Source of the DNA: Pseudomonas umsongensis
GTDB lineage: Bacteria > Pseudomonadota > Gammaproteobacteria > Pseudomonadales > Pseudomonadaceae
Assembly: GCF_002236105.1 (NCBI RefSeq)
Contig: NZ_NIWU01000001.1
Coordinates: forward strand, 124,001-188,000
DNA: 64,000 bases
Direction: 5' to 3'
Part shown: positions 55,509-64,000 of the stretch, piece by piece
How the letters are laid out: each line of letters opens with the position of its first letter
Position numbering within the stretch: the first letter of the stretch is position 1
Notes under the pieces: generated by a model
Databases searched by the model: none
Seen by the model: the letters and a program-made list of their open reading frames with translations, nothing else
What the model was told of the DNA's origin: nothing
Program-made: the position numbers and the translations under genes

Positions 55509-55639
55509 GTCTCCGACCTGTGTATGGGCGGCAACGTTAGCATCTAGCGGGGGGGATTTGCTCTAGTGTTGAACACATTTTGTATACAAAATGGAGTGCC
55601 CGCTGGCTCCTACAAGGAGGACGAGCCGTTCAGCCAATA

Positions 55640-55676
55640 AAGAAACCCGGTACGACGTGAGTCACACCGGGTGTTT
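55640..55676 (-). terminator. Rho-independent terminator after the thiolase gene
   Basis: On the minus strand ACCCGGT pairs with ACCGGGT across 14 bases, followed by TTCTTTATT. It lies about 60 bases after the thiolase stop and would end the three-gene ketone-body operon. Confidence 0.65.
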
Positions 55677-55733
55677 TGCCAGGCGGCGGCGGATCTTCGT
55701 GGGTCCCCGCGCCGTCTGTTAAACGCTGTCGTC

Positions 55734-56926
<1,193 letters not shown>

Positions 56927-56930
<4 letters not shown>

Positions 56931-57592
56931 TGGTCAGCGAACTGCATTTCCGGAACGTGGTCCGGGATGATCAGTTTACCAGCGGTTTTGGCGACGATTT
57001 CTTCAACGCTGACGCCAGGTGCGCGTTCCTTGAGGACAAATGCGCCATTCTCGATTTCCAGGTAAGCCAGGTCGGTCAGCACGCGCTTGATGCAACCGGC
57101 GCCGGTCAGCGGCAGGCTGCATTGGGACAGCAGCTTGGACTCACCGTCCTTGGACGCGTGGGTCATGATGACGATGATGTTGTCTGCGCCAGCCACCAGG
57201 TCCATGGCACCGCCCATGCCCTTGACCAGCTTGCCGGGGATCATCCACGAGGCGATGTTGCCTTGCACGTCGACCTCAAAGGCGCCCAGCACGGTCAGGT
57301 CAACGTGGCCACCGCGGATCATCGCGAAGGACTCGGCCGAGGAAAAGATCGAGGCGCCGATACGGGCGGTCACGGTTTGCTTGCCGGCGTTGATCATGTC
57401 GGCATCGATGGTTTCTTCAGTTGGAAAAGGACCCATGCCCAGCAGGCCGTTTTCCGACTGCAGCATGACTTCCATGCCTTCGGGGATGTAGTTGGCGACC
57501 AGGGTCGGAATGCCGATGCCCAGGTTCACGTAGAAGCCGTCCTGCATTTCGCGGGCGACGCGTTGAGCCATTTGTTCGCGGGAAAGTGCCAT
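56927..57592 (-). CDS. atoA: 3-oxoacid (acetoacetate) CoA-transferase subunit B
   Basis: A 221-residue subunit with the catalytic Glu in [14 protein letters not shown]. Flanking sequence [27 protein letters not shown] is characteristic of the beta subunit. It transfers CoA from succinyl-CoA or acetyl-CoA to acetoacetate. It starts 36 bases after the A-subunit gene and overlaps the thiolase gene by ATGA. The symbol follows the atoDAB convention; scoB is an equivalent name. Confidence 0.93.
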
Positions 57593-57628
57593 TGTTGTTA
57601 TTCCTTCATTCGGTCCGGGGGCAGGGGA

Positions 57629-58327
57629 TCACTTACGTACGGTGCGCTGTTCGATGCGCTTCTCGAACGTGCCGCAGATGATCCGGTCGACGTAGATGCC
57701 AGGGGTGTGGATCTGCGACGGCTCCAGCTCGCCGGGTTCGACGATCTCTTCGACTTCAACCACGGTGATCTTGCCGGCGGTGGCAGCCAGCGGGTTGAAG
57801 TTCTGTGCGGTGTGGCGATAGATCACGTTACCGAAATGGTCGGCTTTCCAGCCTTTGACGATGGCGAAGTCACCGGTGATGGATTCTTCCATCAGGTACT
57901 TGCGGCCATGGAATTCGCGCACTTCCTTGCCGTCGGCGACTGGAGTGCCGACGCCGGTGGCGGTGAAGAAGGCCGGGATGCCGGCACCGCCTGCGCGCAT
58001 TTTTTCAGCGAGGGTGCCTTGCGGGGTCAGGATGACTTCGATTTCGCCCTTGAGCAGTTGCTCCTCGAACAGCTTGTTTTCGCCGACGTAGGAGGCCACC
58101 ACTTTGCTGATCTGGCGGTCGGTCAGCAGCACGCCGAGGCCGAAACCGTCGACGCCGCAGTTGTTGGAAACGACGGTGAGGTCGCGAGTGCCTTTGCGCT
58201 TGATCTCGTTGATCAGGTTCTCCGGGATCCCGCACAGGCCGAAGCCGCCGGCGATCACGGTCATACCGTCTTCAAGACCGGCCAGGGCTTCCTCGTAGGA
58301 ACTCACGCGCTTGTCGAAACCTGCCAT
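57629..58327 (-). CDS. atoD: 3-oxoacid (acetoacetate) CoA-transferase subunit A
   Basis: A 232-residue subunit with the CoA-transferase I signature [18 protein letters not shown] and the second motif [11 protein letters not shown]. It pairs with the B subunit encoded next. The ATG at 58327 has GAGGTG five bases upstream; a GTG two codons earlier is also in frame. It is first in the operon and divergent from a LysR-type regulator gene, the likely controller of acetoacetate use. Confidence 0.93.
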   Translation of the reverse strand: MAGFDKRVSSYEEALAGLEDGMTVIAGGFGLCGIPENLINEIKRKGTRDLTVVSNNCGVDGFGLGVLLTDRQISKVVASYVGENKLFEEQLLKGEIEVILTPQGTLAEKMRAGGAGIPAFFTATGVGTPVADGKEVREFHGRKYLMEESITGDFAIVKGWKADHFGNVIYRHTAQNFNPLAATAGKITVVEVEEIVEPGELEPSQIHTPGIYVDRIICGTFEKRIEQRTVRK

Positions 58328-58468
58328 ATGCACCTCTTTTATTCTTTGTGGGCGGCTGGCTAGCCGAATGGGATTGAGTGTCGCGCGACAAGATTCATTT
58401 GTTAAGTTGATTTTTAATGTTGATTAATGGATAAAACTCAACAATCTAACGCGTTGGAGACAGTGACC

Positions 58469-59359
58469 ATGACAGTCAAGCAGATCCGCGCCTTCCTGGC
58501 TGTGGCCCAAAGCCTCAGTTTTGCCGTGGCCTGCGAGCGCCTGCACCTGTCGCAATCGGCCTTGAGCCTGACCATCAAGGCATTGGAGGAGGGCCTGGGC
58601 GGGCGATTGTTCACCCGCAACACACGCAATGTGGCGTTGACCGCAGAAGGCGAAACCCTGGTGCCGCTGGCGCGCCGCCTGATCGCCGATTGGGACAATG
58701 CCGAGGATGAGTTGCGCCAGCGCTTCACCTTGCAGCGTGGTCGAGTGACCCTGGCGGCCATGCCCTCGTTTGCCGGCAACCTGCTGCCGCCGATCCTCAA
58801 GACATTCCGCGTCCGCTATCCGAAAGTCAACGTCACGGTCAACGACGTGATCAACGAGCAGGTGCTGGAAATGGTTCGCGACCGCCAGGTGGAGCTCGGT
58901 GTGGCGTTCGAGCCGACCATGAGCTCATCGCTGCAATTCACGCCACTTTACATGGATCGCTTCGTGGCAGTGGTGCCTCAAGACTCACCGCTGGTCGAGC
59001 TCGAGGAAATCGACTGGCAGACCTTGCTCGAGGAACCGTTCATTACCTTGCAGCGCCCGTCGACGGTGCGGGTGATGCTGGAAGAGCATTTGCAGGCCCG
59101 GGGCATGAAGCTGCCGGTGGAGTTTGAAAGCCATCAACTGGCGACGGTCGGGCGGATGGTTGCCAGTGGGTTGGGCGTGAGCGTGGTTCCGGCCTTGTGT
59201 GTGGGTCAGATGCGTGAACTCGGAGCGCATTGCATTACCTTGCGTGACCCGGTGTTGGAGCGGGCCATTGGCGTGCTGACCTTGCAGGGAGGGGAGTTGT
59301 CGGCGGCGGCGCAGGCATTGTTTGATGTGCTCAAGGCGCAGGATTTCGCAGTGTTATGA
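58469..59359 (+). CDS. LysR-type transcriptional regulator
   Basis: A 296-residue regulator. The N-terminal winged helix-turn-helix is MTVKQIRAFLAVAQSLSFAVACERLHLSQSALSLTIKALEEGLGGRLFTRNTR, given here in outline: the recognition helix is HLSQSALSLTIKALE. The C-terminal effector domain begins VTLAAMPSFAGNLLPP. It is divergent from the atoDAB-like operon with 141 bases between the two starts, the classic LysR arrangement, so it most likely responds to acetoacetate or 3-hydroxybutyrate. The start at 58469 has GGAGA upstream; the frame is open 14 codons further. Confidence 0.9.
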   Translation: MTVKQIRAFLAVAQSLSFAVACERLHLSQSALSLTIKALEEGLGGRLFTRNTRNVALTAEGETLVPLARRLIADWDNAEDELRQRFTLQRGRVTLAAMPSFAGNLLPPILKTFRVRYPKVNVTVNDVINEQVLEMVRDRQVELGVAFEPTMSSSLQFTPLYMDRFVAVVPQDSPLVELEEIDWQTLLEEPFITLQRPSTVRVMLEEHLQARGMKLPVEFESHQLATVGRMVASGLGVSVVPALCVGQMRELGAHCITLRDPVLERAIGVLTLQGGELSAAAQALFDVLKAQDFAVL

Positions 59360-59374
59360 AGTGATCTCCGATCT

Positions 59375-59404
59375 CTGTGGGAGCGAGCCTGCTCGCTCCC
59401 ACAG
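59375..59404. repeat. Single perfect REP palindrome
   Basis: CTGTGGGAGCGAGC faces GCTCGCTCCCACAG with a two-base centre. It lies between the convergent LysR and sirtuin genes and may act as a transcription stop. Confidence 0.88.
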
Positions 59405-59418
59405 GGGATGGGGTGGTG

Positions 59419-60261
59419 TCAGGGGTTAAGGCGCTGTGCCAGCAAAGGCAGTAGTTGCTCGCAGGACATTTCTATTTTCAGGTCCAGCATGTCATCCGCC
59501 CGTGTCTTGCCCAGGTTGATCGCCAGCAGCGGCTTGCCCTGATCCACCACCGCCCGGCACAGGCGAAACGCCGAGTACGCCATCAGCGACGAGCCAACCA
59601 CCAGCAACCCGGCGGCCTTTTCCACCGTGGCCAGCGCTTTCGCCGCCGTGTGCTGTGCAACGTTCTCACCGAAAAAAACCACGTCCGGTTTCAACCGTTC
59701 GCCACTGCAATGCGGGCAGAGCGGAATCTGGAAGCGTGCCTCGAAGGCCGGGTCGAGCAAGGTGTCGCCGTCCGGCGCCTGCACTGCGTCCACGCCTTCG
59801 AGGTAGGGGTTCTGGGATTCCATCAGCTGCTGGATCGAATCGCGCTCGCTGCGTCTTGCGCAGTCCAGGCACAGTACCCGGTGCAGGCTGCCGTGAAGTT
59901 CGATCACATCATGGCTGCCGGCCTGGTCGTGCAGGGTATCGACGTTCTGCGTGATCAAGCCGCCAATCCGTCCCGTGCTTTGCAAGCGGGCCAGGGTGTC
60001 GTGGGCCACGTTCGGTTGCGCCTGGCGCACCCGCGGCCAGCCAAGCATCGCCCGCGCCCAATAGCGCCGCCGGGATTCGGGTGCCGAGAGAAACTCCTGA
60101 TACATCATGGGCTGGCAGCCACGGCGCACGCCCTGATTGTCACGGTAGTCCGGAATGCCCGACGGGGTACTGATACCGGCACCGGTCAGGACCGCGAACG
60201 GCTCGTCGGCGATGAGCTGTTGGAGCTGGTCGAGTTGTTCGTGGATAAGGCTATCGAGCAT
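59419..60261 (-). CDS. NAD-dependent protein deacylase, Sir2 family
   Basis: A 280-residue sirtuin. NAD-binding motif VLTGAGISTPSGIPDYRD, catalytic TQNVDTLHDQAGS, ELHGSL with the catalytic His, and the zinc Cys pairs CLDCARR and CPHCSGE are all present, then KPDVVFFGE and VVGSSLMAYSAF. It removes acetyl or other acyl groups from lysine. The length is somewhat greater than CobB because of an insertion after the first zinc pair (SQNPYLEGVDAVQAPDGD). The start at 60261 is the usual N-terminus; a longer frame exists. Confidence 0.92.
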   Translation of the reverse strand: MLDSLIHEQLDQLQQLIADEPFAVLTGAGISTPSGIPDYRDNQGVRRGCQPMMYQEFLSAPESRRRYWARAMLGWPRVRQAQPNVAHDTLARLQSTGRIGGLITQNVDTLHDQAGSHDVIELHGSLHRVLCLDCARRSERDSIQQLMESQNPYLEGVDAVQAPDGDTLLDPAFEARFQIPLCPHCSGERLKPDVVFFGENVAQHTAAKALATVEKAAGLLVVGSSLMAYSAFRLCRAVVDQGKPLLAINLGKTRADDMLDLKIEMSCEQLLPLLAQRLNP

Positions 60262-60279
60262 CTCAATACCCCGCAAACC

Positions 60280-60394
60280 TGTAGGAGCGAGCACGCTCGC
60301 GATGGACGTCAACGATAACACTGGCGGCCTGACGCCCCGCGGTGTTTCGTCTTCAATCGTCGGAACGCCGCCCGGAACATGCTCGCTCCTACAG
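60280..60394. repeat. Inverted REP pair
   Basis: CTGTAGGAGCGAGC near 60280 and GCTCGCTCCTACAG ending at 60394 enclose about 85 bases with GGCGGCCTGACGCCCCGCGG. It lies between two genes transcribed in the same direction. Confidence 0.82.
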
Positions 60395-60405
60395 GGGGGG
60401 GTGTG

Positions 60406-61452
60406 TTACTTACGTGCCTCCAGAATCAGGTTGAACGGTGTCTCCGTGGCCCGTCGGAATGTGCTGAATCCCGCCTCACTGAACACCTTGCGCAACCGTG
60501 CTTCACCTGCTTGTGCGCCAAGGCCCAGGCCGACTTCCTGGGACAGCGAATTGGGCGTGCAGATGAAGGTGGAGGCGGCATAGAACAGCCGGCCGACCGG
60601 GGTGATGTTGTCGTCCAGCGAGTCGTTGGCGAACGGCTCCACGAGCAATACCGTGCCATCCGGCTTCAATGACTCGTACGCGTGCTTGGCCGCACCCACC
60701 GGGTCGCCCATGTCGTGCAGGCAGTCGAAGTAGCAGACCAGGTCATAGTCGTTGCCGGGATAGCTCTTGGCCGTACCCTGAAAGAACCGTGCTCGGCCGG
60801 ACACGCCACCTTCTTCGGCGCGCTGGGTGGCGACGGTGACGGACGGCGCGTGGTAATCGAAACCAACGAACCGCGAGTTCGGGTACGCCTGGGCCATGAT
60901 CACCGTCGACGCGCCGTGACCGCAGCCAATGTCGGCGACCTTGGCGCCTTCCTCCAGTTTGGCCACCACGCCGTCCAGGGCCGGTAACCACTCGGCGATC
61001 AGGTGCGCCTTGTAGCCGGGCCGGAAGAAACGTTCGGTGCCGCTGAACATGCACGGGTGGTGATCGCCCCACGCCAGGGCGCCATCGCCACGCATGGCCT
61101 TGACCAGTTTGTCCTTGTCATGAAAAAACGATGCAACTACGCCGATGCCACCCGCCACATAGACCGGCGAGTCTTCGACGGCCAGTGCCAGGGCTTGTTC
61201 TTCGGGCAGGCGGAATTGACCGTCGCTGTGTTCCATATAGCCAGAAGCTGCGTGGGCGCTGAGCCATTCGCGCACCAGGCGAGGGTTGCAGCCGGTCTTC
61301 TCGGCGAGAGCTTCGGGCTTGACTGGCTGGCTGTCTGCCATGGCCCGGTACAGGCCGAGCTCTTCACCAAGGATGACGTTAGCCAGCATCGCCGCGCCGC
61401 CCATGTCGCCTACCAGTTTGCCCATGAAATCGTTGAGTTTGGCCTCGTCCAT
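60406..61452 (-). CDS. SAM-dependent methyltransferase with N-terminal winged-helix domain
   Basis: A 348-residue protein. The N-terminal part (LGEELGLYRAMADSQPVKPEALAEKTGCNPRLVREWLSAHAASGYM) is a winged-helix dimerisation domain as in O-methyltransferases. The C-terminal Rossmann part has motif I VADIGCGHGAS, then FVGFDYHAPSV and YFDCLHDMGDPVGAAKHAYESLKPDGTVLLVEP. Such proteins methylate small molecules; the substrate is unknown. The ATG at 61452 has AGGAG eight bases upstream, and a GTG directly precedes it. Confidence 0.88.
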   Translation of the reverse strand: MDEAKLNDFMGKLVGDMGGAAMLANVILGEELGLYRAMADSQPVKPEALAEKTGCNPRLVREWLSAHAASGYMEHSDGQFRLPEEQALALAVEDSPVYVAGGIGVVASFFHDKDKLVKAMRGDGALAWGDHHPCMFSGTERFFRPGYKAHLIAEWLPALDGVVAKLEEGAKVADIGCGHGASTVIMAQAYPNSRFVGFDYHAPSVTVATQRAEEGGVSGRARFFQGTAKSYPGNDYDLVCYFDCLHDMGDPVGAAKHAYESLKPDGTVLLVEPFANDSLDDNITPVGRLFYAASTFICTPNSLSQEVGLGLGAQAGEARLRKVFSEAGFSTFRRATETPFNLILEARK

Positions 61453-61633
61453 CACGTGTGCTCCTTTTGCAGGATCAGAGTCCAGTGGCGGTGTTTATCG
61501 AGGCGTTCGCCCCTGGGCGGTGGTCGTGGAATGGACAGGACGATCAACTCGTCCTGTGTGGATTAAGTTTAGTTCTCAGGGGCTGTGGCGCCGTCCCAAG
61601 CGACGAAAGCCAATGTCCCTGATTGACGCAGCC

Positions 61634-61667
61634 CCCTGTGGGAGCGAGCAGGCTCGCTCCCACAGGG
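61634..61667. repeat. Single perfect REP palindrome
   Basis: CCCTGTGGGAGCGAGC faces GCTCGCTCCCACAGGG with two bases between. It lies in the divergent region between the methyltransferase and the amidase genes. Confidence 0.88.
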
Positions 61668-61691
61668 AGGGTGTTTGGCAGTCCCTATGCA

Positions 61692-61793
61692 TGTATCCCA
61701 ATGTATCCAGACTGTTTCTCGATACAGTCCCCGCCAATTCAAGGCCACCCCCGAACACAGACCAGATACAAACCTGCGCTGAACTGTGAGGAC
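61692..61793 (+). promoter_or_regulatory. TGTATC/GATACA operator cluster and leader of the amidase gene
   Basis: TGTATCC occurs at 61692 and 61702, exactly one helical turn apart. The second forms an inverted repeat with GATACA at 61721 (13-base spacer). A further GATACA lies at 61765, followed after 11 bases by AACTGTGAGGAC (61782-61793). The same GATACA-N11-AACTGTGANGAC order recurs before the DUF692 gene, so a shared regulator is likely. Confidence 0.5.
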
Positions 61794-61823
61794 CATTCGC
61801 TCCTGACTCCGATGGGGATCATC

Positions 61824-63158
61824 ATGACAACGCTTGTGCCTCAACCCACTCTCAACGCCGCGCCGGTCGATCGCCTGCGGGTCGATCGCTACACCAATGG
61901 CATCATTGGTCCGAGCCAGCCGATGCTCGGCCCGCTGGCCGATGGCGGCACCCTGGTCACCGGAACACCGCCAGGTTGCTGGGGGCCGATGATCACGCCC
62001 GCTTTCGAGGGGGGCCATGAAGTGACGCAACCGGTGGCCATCGCCGGGGCGCAAATCGGCGATGCCGTGGCGATCAAGATCAACAGCATGCGCGTCACGT
62101 CGCTGGCCACTTCCTCCGGGGTCATGAGCTTTGTCGAGGGGCGCTACAACGGCGATCCGTTCGTCTCCAAGTTCTGCTCCAAATGTGGCACCGAGCATCC
62201 GGCCAGCCATGTCGAAGGCATTGGCGAGGACGCGATTCGCTGCAACCACTGTGACGCCGAGGTCAGCGCATTTCGCTTCAGCCACGGCTATGTGATCGTC
62301 TTTGACGCGCAGAATCAGGTCAGCCTGACGGTCAACCAGGACATCGCCAACCGACTGGCCGGCAATGCCTCTGAGATGTCGGCGCTGCCGGAATTCGCCG
62401 CGCAGCATTCAATCCTGTCCCTGGCCCGCGCCGATATCCCCGGGGTTGCCGCGCCTATGCGGCCGTTCCTTGGAAACATCGGCACCTTGCCGTCCCGAGA
62501 CATTCCCGACTCGCACAACTGTGCCGACTTCGGCCAGTACCTGATCAATGCGCCGCACCGTTTCGGCATGACCCGCGAAGAGTTGCACGCGGCCAAGACC
62601 GACGGCCACATGGACACCAATTCGGTCCGTGAGGGCTGTGTGTTGATCTGCCCGGTGAAAGTGCCGGGGGCCGGCGTTTACATGGGCGACATGCATGCGC
62701 AACAGGGCAACGGCGAGATCGCAGGCCACGCAACCGACTGTTCCGGGGAAACCGAGGTGGTGGTGCAAGTGGTGAAAAACCTGACGCTGGAAGGGCCGAT
62801 CCTTCTGCAAAACCTTGATGATCTGCCACCGATGGCGCGCCCGATGGATGCCGGGCAGCGCGCGAAAGTCCGGGAGCTGGGAGAGCGTTGGGGCCAGCAC
62901 GAGATCGAACAGAGTGGCCCGATCACCTTCATCGGCAGCGGCGAGAACCTCAATCTGGCGGTGGAAAACGGCTTGACCCGCGCCGCCACCGTCACCGGCC
63001 TGCCTTATGACGAAGTGCTCAATCGCGCCACCATCACCGGCTCCATCGACATCAGTCGCCTGCCAGGCACTGTGCGCGTGACCTTCCTGTGCCCGATGGA
63101 TGTGCTCGATCGCATGGGCATCGGTTATCTGGTGCGCGAGAAATACGACCTGGCGTAA
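61824..63158 (+). CDS. Acetamidase/formamidase family protein
   Basis: A 444-residue amidohydrolase that releases ammonia from formamide or short amides. Family landmarks are GTLVTGTPPGCWGPMITPAFEGGHEVTQPVAIAGAQIGDAVAI-type N-terminus, PMRPFLGNIGTLPS, GGNxD-like NSVREGCVLICPVKVPGAGVYMGDMHAQQGNGEIAGHATDCS, and a C-terminal conserved barrel. Two CxxC pairs (FCSKCGTEH and RCNHCDAEV, about residues 114-140) look like a small zinc ribbon inserted in the domain. GGGGAT lies five bases before the ATG at 61824; an ATG at 61812 is in frame. Formamide or a related amide could be a nitrogen source alongside urea from creatine. Confidence 0.88.
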   Translation: MTTLVPQPTLNAAPVDRLRVDRYTNGIIGPSQPMLGPLADGGTLVTGTPPGCWGPMITPAFEGGHEVTQPVAIAGAQIGDAVAIKINSMRVTSLATSSGVMSFVEGRYNGDPFVSKFCSKCGTEHPASHVEGIGEDAIRCNHCDAEVSAFRFSHGYVIVFDAQNQVSLTVNQDIANRLAGNASEMSALPEFAAQHSILSLARADIPGVAAPMRPFLGNIGTLPSRDIPDSHNCADFGQYLINAPHRFGMTREELHAAKTDGHMDTNSVREGCVLICPVKVPGAGVYMGDMHAQQGNGEIAGHATDCSGETEVVVQVVKNLTLEGPILLQNLDDLPPMARPMDAGQRAKVRELGERWGQHEIEQSGPITFIGSGENLNLAVENGLTRAATVTGLPYDEVLNRATITGSIDISRLPGTVRVTFLCPMDVLDRMGIGYLVREKYDLA

Positions 63159-63203
63159 TGCCCGGATGCGGGTTTGTACCAGAGTGTGTACAGACCCGCT
63201 GGC

Positions 63204-63275
63204 GATACAAGCCTTGCTGTTTTCCGTCGACGCGCTACACAGGCCCGATACATCCCTTCGATTAACTGTGATGAC
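63204..63275 (+). promoter_or_regulatory. GATACA operator pair and leader of the DUF692 gene
   Basis: GATACA at 63204 and 63247 are 43 bases apart (44 in the amidase promoter). The second is followed after 11 bases by AACTGTGATGAC (63264-63275), and both genes start after a GGGATC-N2-5-ATCATG ribosome-site context. The match suggests promoter duplication or common control. Confidence 0.5.
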
Positions 63276-63302
63276 ATTCTGACAACCCTTGGGATCGACA
63301 TC

Positions 63303-64000
63303 ATGCAAACCCCTGTCACATCAGCACAGGCCAGCGTCGGGCTCGGCCTGCGTCGCGGTTTGATCAAAGACCTGCTGGCCGCCCCGGCCGGCCATTTCGA
63401 CTTTCTTGAAGTCGCGCCGGAAAACTGGATCGGCATCGGCGGCGCCCATGGCCTGGCGTTTCGAACCCTGGCCGAGCGCTACCCGTTATCCTGCCACGGC
63501 TTGTCCCTGTCCCTGGGCGGGCCATCGCCGCTGGATGTCGAATTCCTGAAAGAGGTGCGGGTCTTCCTCGATCACCACGACGTGCCGCTGTACAGCGAGC
63601 ACTTGAGCTACTGCAGCGACGACGGTCACCTGTATGACCTGTTGCCGTTGCCCTTTACCGAAGAGGCGGTGCATCACGTCGCCGCGCGCATCCGTCAGGC
63701 CCAGGACATTCTCGGCCGCCGCCTGGCGGTGGAAAACGTCTCCTACTATGCCGCACCGCAGCAGGACATGGACGAGGTGACGTTCACCAACGCCGTGCTG
63801 CGTGAAGCCGATTGCGACCTGTTGCTGGACGTCAACAATGTGTACGTCAACTCGATCAACCATGGTTTCGACCCGCGTACGTTCCTGGCCGGGATCGATG
63901 CGAATCGTGTCGTGGCCATGCACATCGCCGGGCATTTCGATGAGTCCGACACCTTGAAAATCGACACCCATGGCGCTTCGGTGAAACCGGCGGTGTGGTC
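63303..64000 (+). CDS. DUF692 (UPF0276) multinuclear iron enzyme, 3' end outside the window
   Basis: The first 232 residues of a DUF692 protein, cut by the window edge. Recognisable segments are [97 protein letters not shown] and [11 protein letters not shown]; these supply the His, Glu and Asp metal ligands of the TIM-barrel. The family includes MbnB and BufB, which modify Cys in small peptides. No small precursor peptide gene (DUF2282/BufA type) is visible upstream, so a partner, if any, is downstream. It shares a promoter pattern with the amidase gene before it. Confidence 0.9.
   Translation, partial: MQTPVTSAQASVGLGLRRGLIKDLLAAPAGHFDFLEVAPENWIGIGGAHGLAFRTLAERYPLSCHGLSLSLGGPSPLDVEFLKEVRVFLDHHDVPLYSEHLSYCSDDGHLYDLLPLPFTEEAVHHVAARIRQAQDILGRRLAVENVSYYAAPQQDMDEVTFTNAVLREADCDLLLDVNNVYVNSINHGFDPRTFLAGIDANRVVAMHIAGHFDESDTLKIDTHGASVKPAVW

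Noticed and set aside
56957-58363. Plus-strand open frame of 468 codons over the CoA-transferase genes
   Set aside because: Antisense to two well-supported enzymes and without recognisable domains.

Overview
The window is a chromosomal stretch of a fluorescent-group Pseudomonas. The indications are high GC coding sequence, many short REP-type inverted repeats built on GTAGGAGC/GAGC(A/G)(T/G)GCTC, and gene sets typical of that genus: curli, a McoA/Mnx-like locus, a CahR-type creatine locus, HglS and FtrA. All product calls come from reading the translated sequence; no database search was possible. No tRNA, rRNA, CRISPR array, prophage or complete insertion sequence was seen.

Region 1 (1-9.6 kb) is a curli locus. 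The plus strand carries a truncated gene, a pseudopilin-like gene and csgEFG. A gene-free 1.6 kb block of nested repeats follows. On the minus strand a probable four-gene transcription unit holds two tandem paralogous secreted proteins of unknown family (448 and 750 aa), then csgB and an unusually long csgA. A very good sigma-54 (-24/-12) promoter lies in front of this unit.

Region 2 (9.8-18.4 kb), divergent from it, encodes histidine kinase, McoA-like multicopper oxidase, SCO/cytochrome c fusion, second histidine kinase and NtrC-type regulator. This gene set resembles the manganese(II)-oxidation regulators MnxS1/MnxS2/MnxR and oxidase McoA known from P. putida GB-1. The oxidase gene has its own sigma-54 promoter, and similar TTCCCC-containing motifs lie upstream of both promoters. 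The inference is that one NtrC-type regulator co-induces a multicopper oxidase, curli fibres and two unknown secreted proteins.

Region 3 (18.4-33.5 kb) holds a small secreted protein, a methyltransferase, and then a creatinine/creatine utilisation island. The island contains L-serine dehydratase with a GlxA-type regulator, creatinase, an MFS transporter, a CahR-like regulator, an APC permease with creatininase, and a PotABCD-like ABC importer. Together they suggest creatinine -> creatine -> sarcosine + urea -> glycine/serine -> pyruvate. The divergent creatininase/ABC promoter region contains two strong palindromes.

Region 4 (33.5-49.9 kb) is mixed. It has an AttEFGH-like ABC exporter set, a candidate small RNA, a DJ-1 family protein, HglS (D-lysine catabolism), a Baeyer-Villiger-type monooxygenase with a hydrolase, a MASE2-GGDEF diguanylate cyclase, an oxaloacetate decarboxylase-like enzyme, a phosphatase-cobF pair, and FtrA with a rhodanese.

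Region 5 (49.9-64 kb) has an amino-acid binding protein, an AstE-like deacylase, an esterase, a GST, a ketone-body pathway (CoA-transferase A/B and thiolase with a divergent LysR regulator), a sirtuin, a methyltransferase, an acetamidase/formamidase and the start of a DUF692 gene. The last two genes share a duplicated promoter/leader architecture.
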